Part shown: piece after piece, positions 6,318 to 7,794 of the stretch
How the letters are laid out: each line of letters opens with the position of its first letter
Numbering within the stretch: the first letter of the stretch is position 1
Assembly (NCBI GenBank): GCA_030626265.1
Contig: DAOUPF010000054.1
Span: 1-7,794, forward strand
Length of the DNA: 7,794 bases
From: Sulfurovum sp.
Lineage (GTDB): Bacteria > Campylobacterota > Campylobacteria > Campylobacterales > Sulfurovaceae
Reading direction: 5' to 3'
Position numbers and translations under genes: made by a program
Notes under the pieces: generated by a model
Told to the model about the DNA's origin: nothing
Seen by the model: the letters and a program-made list of their open reading frames with translations, nothing else
Databases searched by the model: none

Positions 6318-7794
6318 ATGAATATACTAGAGAAATTAACTAATCAAATGCAAAGCACTATAGAGTCTGGGCTTTCCCTAGCTCTTCACAACAAGAACCA
6401 AGAGGTACAACCTATACACCTAATCTGGGCGCTTCTGACCAATAGTGGCTCAATCTTGCATCAAGTATTAAATAAAATGAATGCAGATAAAGTATCTATA
6501 GAGTTAGAGGCAAAAAGTATAGTCAATAGATTGCCAGCAGTCTCATCAGTCACAAAAGAGAGTATCAAGCTATCTAGAGAGCTAGTACGAACTTTGCAGA
6601 GTGCAGAGGGTGTAATGACTGCAAATGGTGATCAGTATTTGGCAGTAGACGCTTGGTTGCTGGCAAATGTAGGTGAGGAGTTTATAAAAAGTACACTAGT
6701 TAAGTATCTTGATATGAATGAATATAAAAAAACTCTTGAATCTATACGTGGAGGTAAAACAATAGATTCACAAAGTGGAGATGAGACACTAGAAGCACTA
6801 GAAAAGTATGGTATAGATTTAAATAAAAAAGCACTTGACGGTGAGCTGGACCCTGTTATTGGTAGAGATGAGGAGGTTCAGAGAATGATGCAAATTCTTA
6901 TCAGGAAAACCAAAAACAACCCTATCCTCATAGGCGAACCAGGAACTGGAAAGACTGCTATCGTAGAAGGGCTGGCACAGAGAATAGTGAACAAAGAAGT
7001 ACCACTAAGCCTACAAAATATGCGTGTCATTTCACTAGATATGAGTAGGCTAATTGCAGGGGCTAAATATAGAGGTGAGTTTGAGGATAGACTAAAAGCT
7101 GTCATAGACGAGGTCAAAGAGTCAGCTAATGTTATACTCTTCATAGATGAGATACATACGATTGTAGGGGCTGGGGCTAGTGAGGGCAGTATGGATGCTG
7201 CCAATATACTAAAACCAGCCCTAGCACGAGGAGAGCTACATACTATAGGAGCAACTACACTAAAGGAGTACAGAAAGTACTTTGAGAAAGATACAGCACT
7301 TCAGCGTCGTTTTCAACCAGTAAAAGTAGATGAGCCTAGTATCAATGAAGCCTTGCAGATACTTAGAGGTATCAAAGACAAGCTAGAGTCTCATCACAAT
7401 GTCACTATCACTGACGCTGCACTTGTATCAGCTGCAAAGCTTAGTGATAGATATATCACAGATAGGTTTTTACCAGACAAGGCGATAGACCTCATAGATG
7501 AAGCAGCGGCAGAGCTAAAGATGCAGATAGAGAGTGAGCCTACAGATCTATCTAGAGCCAAGAGAGAGCTAACTACACTCCAAGTAGAAAAAGAGGCACT
7601 CAAGATGGAAGAGGGCAATAAAAATAGCTCTAGACTAGAGGAGATAGCCAAAGAGATAGCTGATTTAGAAGAGAAGAGAGTTTCACTCCAAAATCAGTTT
7701 GATAGTGAAAAGAGTGTTTTCAATGAGATAGCAGAGATTAAAACTACTATAGACTCTCTACGTACTCAAGCAGAGCTAGTAAAAAGAGAAGGAG
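6318..7794 (+). CDS. clpB: ATP-dependent disaggregase ClpB, Hsp100 family (N-terminal part, truncated by window edge)
   Basis: ClpB forms a hexameric ring that threads aggregated proteins through its pore and works with DnaK. The window gives 492 codons of about 860. The start [12 protein letters not shown] is preceded by AAGGAG at 6305-6310. The N domain (1 to about 145) carries [20 protein letters not shown], the Clp repeat. The linker has [16 protein letters not shown] (172-187). The first AAA+ domain shows Walker A GEPGTGKT (206-213), pore loop [11 protein letters not shown] (248-258, Y251), Walker B ILFIDE (273-278), sensor GATT (311-314) and arginine fingers R330/R331 in ALQRRF. From about 405 a charged coiled coil begins: the middle domain that distinguishes ClpB from ClpA and ClpC and binds DnaK. 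The second AAA+ domain is beyond the edge. It is divergent from ctpA, as clpB (Cj0509c) is in C. jejuni. Codon use is rich in CTA, AGA and ATA, like the pur operon. Confidence 0.96.
   Translation, partial: MNILEKLTNQMQSTIESGLSLALHNKNQEVQPIHLIWALLTNSGSILHQVLNKMNADKVSIELEAKSIVNRLPAVSSVTKESIKLSRELVRTLQSAEGVMTANGDQYLAVDAWLLANVGEEFIKSTLVKYLDMNEYKKTLESIRGGKTIDSQSGDETLEALEKYGIDLNKKALDGELDPVIGRDEEVQRMMQILIRKTKNNPILIGEPGTGKTAIVEGLAQRIVNKEVPLSLQNMRVISLDMSRLIAGAKYRGEFEDRLKAVIDEVKESANVILFIDEIHTIVGAGASEGSMDAANILKPALARGELHTIGATTLKEYRKYFEKDTALQRRFQPVKVDEPSINEALQILRGIKDKLESHHNVTITDAALVSAAKLSDRYITDRFLPDKAIDLIDEAAAELKMQIESEPTDLSRAKRELTTLQVEKEALKMEEGNKNSSRLEEIAKEIADLEEKRVSLQNQFDSEKSVFNEIAEIKTTIDSLRTQAELVKREG

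Noticed and set aside
6878..7651. Two minus-strand open frames opposite clpB
   Set aside because: Both lie over conserved AAA+ and coiled-coil coding sequence and are serine/leucine-rich shadows.

Overview
The window looks like chromosomal DNA of a Campylobacterota (Epsilonproteobacteria) bacterium, possibly a relative of Sulfurimonas, Sulfurovum or Campylobacter. It is AT-rich, with short intergenic gaps, overlapping genes and promoters that carry a TATAAT-like -10 box without a clear -35. The gene order clpB <-> ctpA-purC-purS-purQ-(periplasmic SH3 protein)-plsC matches, from memory, Campylobacter jejuni Cj0509c to Cj0516. The genus cannot be fixed from sequence reading alone.

Layout from right to left. 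At 6318-7794 (+) is the 5' 492 codons of clpB, the Hsp100 disaggregase, running off the window. The 129-bp region 6189-6317 is a divergent promoter region with two small inverted repeats. From 6188 down to 1450 (-) runs one tightly packed operon: ctpA (S41 PDZ protease), purC, purS, purQ, an uncharacterised periplasmic membrane protein with a C-terminal SH3-like domain, and plsC. Gaps are 22 bp or less and several stops overlap starts. After a 72-bp gap, 1377 down to 1 (-) holds a second unit: a LolA-like periplasmic protein (646-1377) and the N-terminal half of a LolC/LolE/MacB-type ABC permease that runs off the left edge (641 to beyond 1).

How the genes fit together. PurS and PurQ are two of the three subunits of formylglycinamidine ribonucleotide synthase, and PurC acts three steps later in purine synthesis; the third subunit, small PurL, is not here. 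CtpA, the SH3 protein and PlsC are envelope proteins, so the operon mixes nucleotide synthesis with envelope maintenance. The left pair probably forms part of an ABC system that moves lipoproteins or lipids out of the inner membrane; its ATPase would be outside the window.

The most notable points are a sharp switch in codon use between plsC and the LolA-like gene (leucine CTA is 14 of 20 in plsC and 1 of 20 in its neighbour), and the uncharacterised SH3 protein embedded in a purine operon. I found no mobile element, CRISPR array, RNA gene or clearly new system; most of the window is a conserved chromosomal locus.
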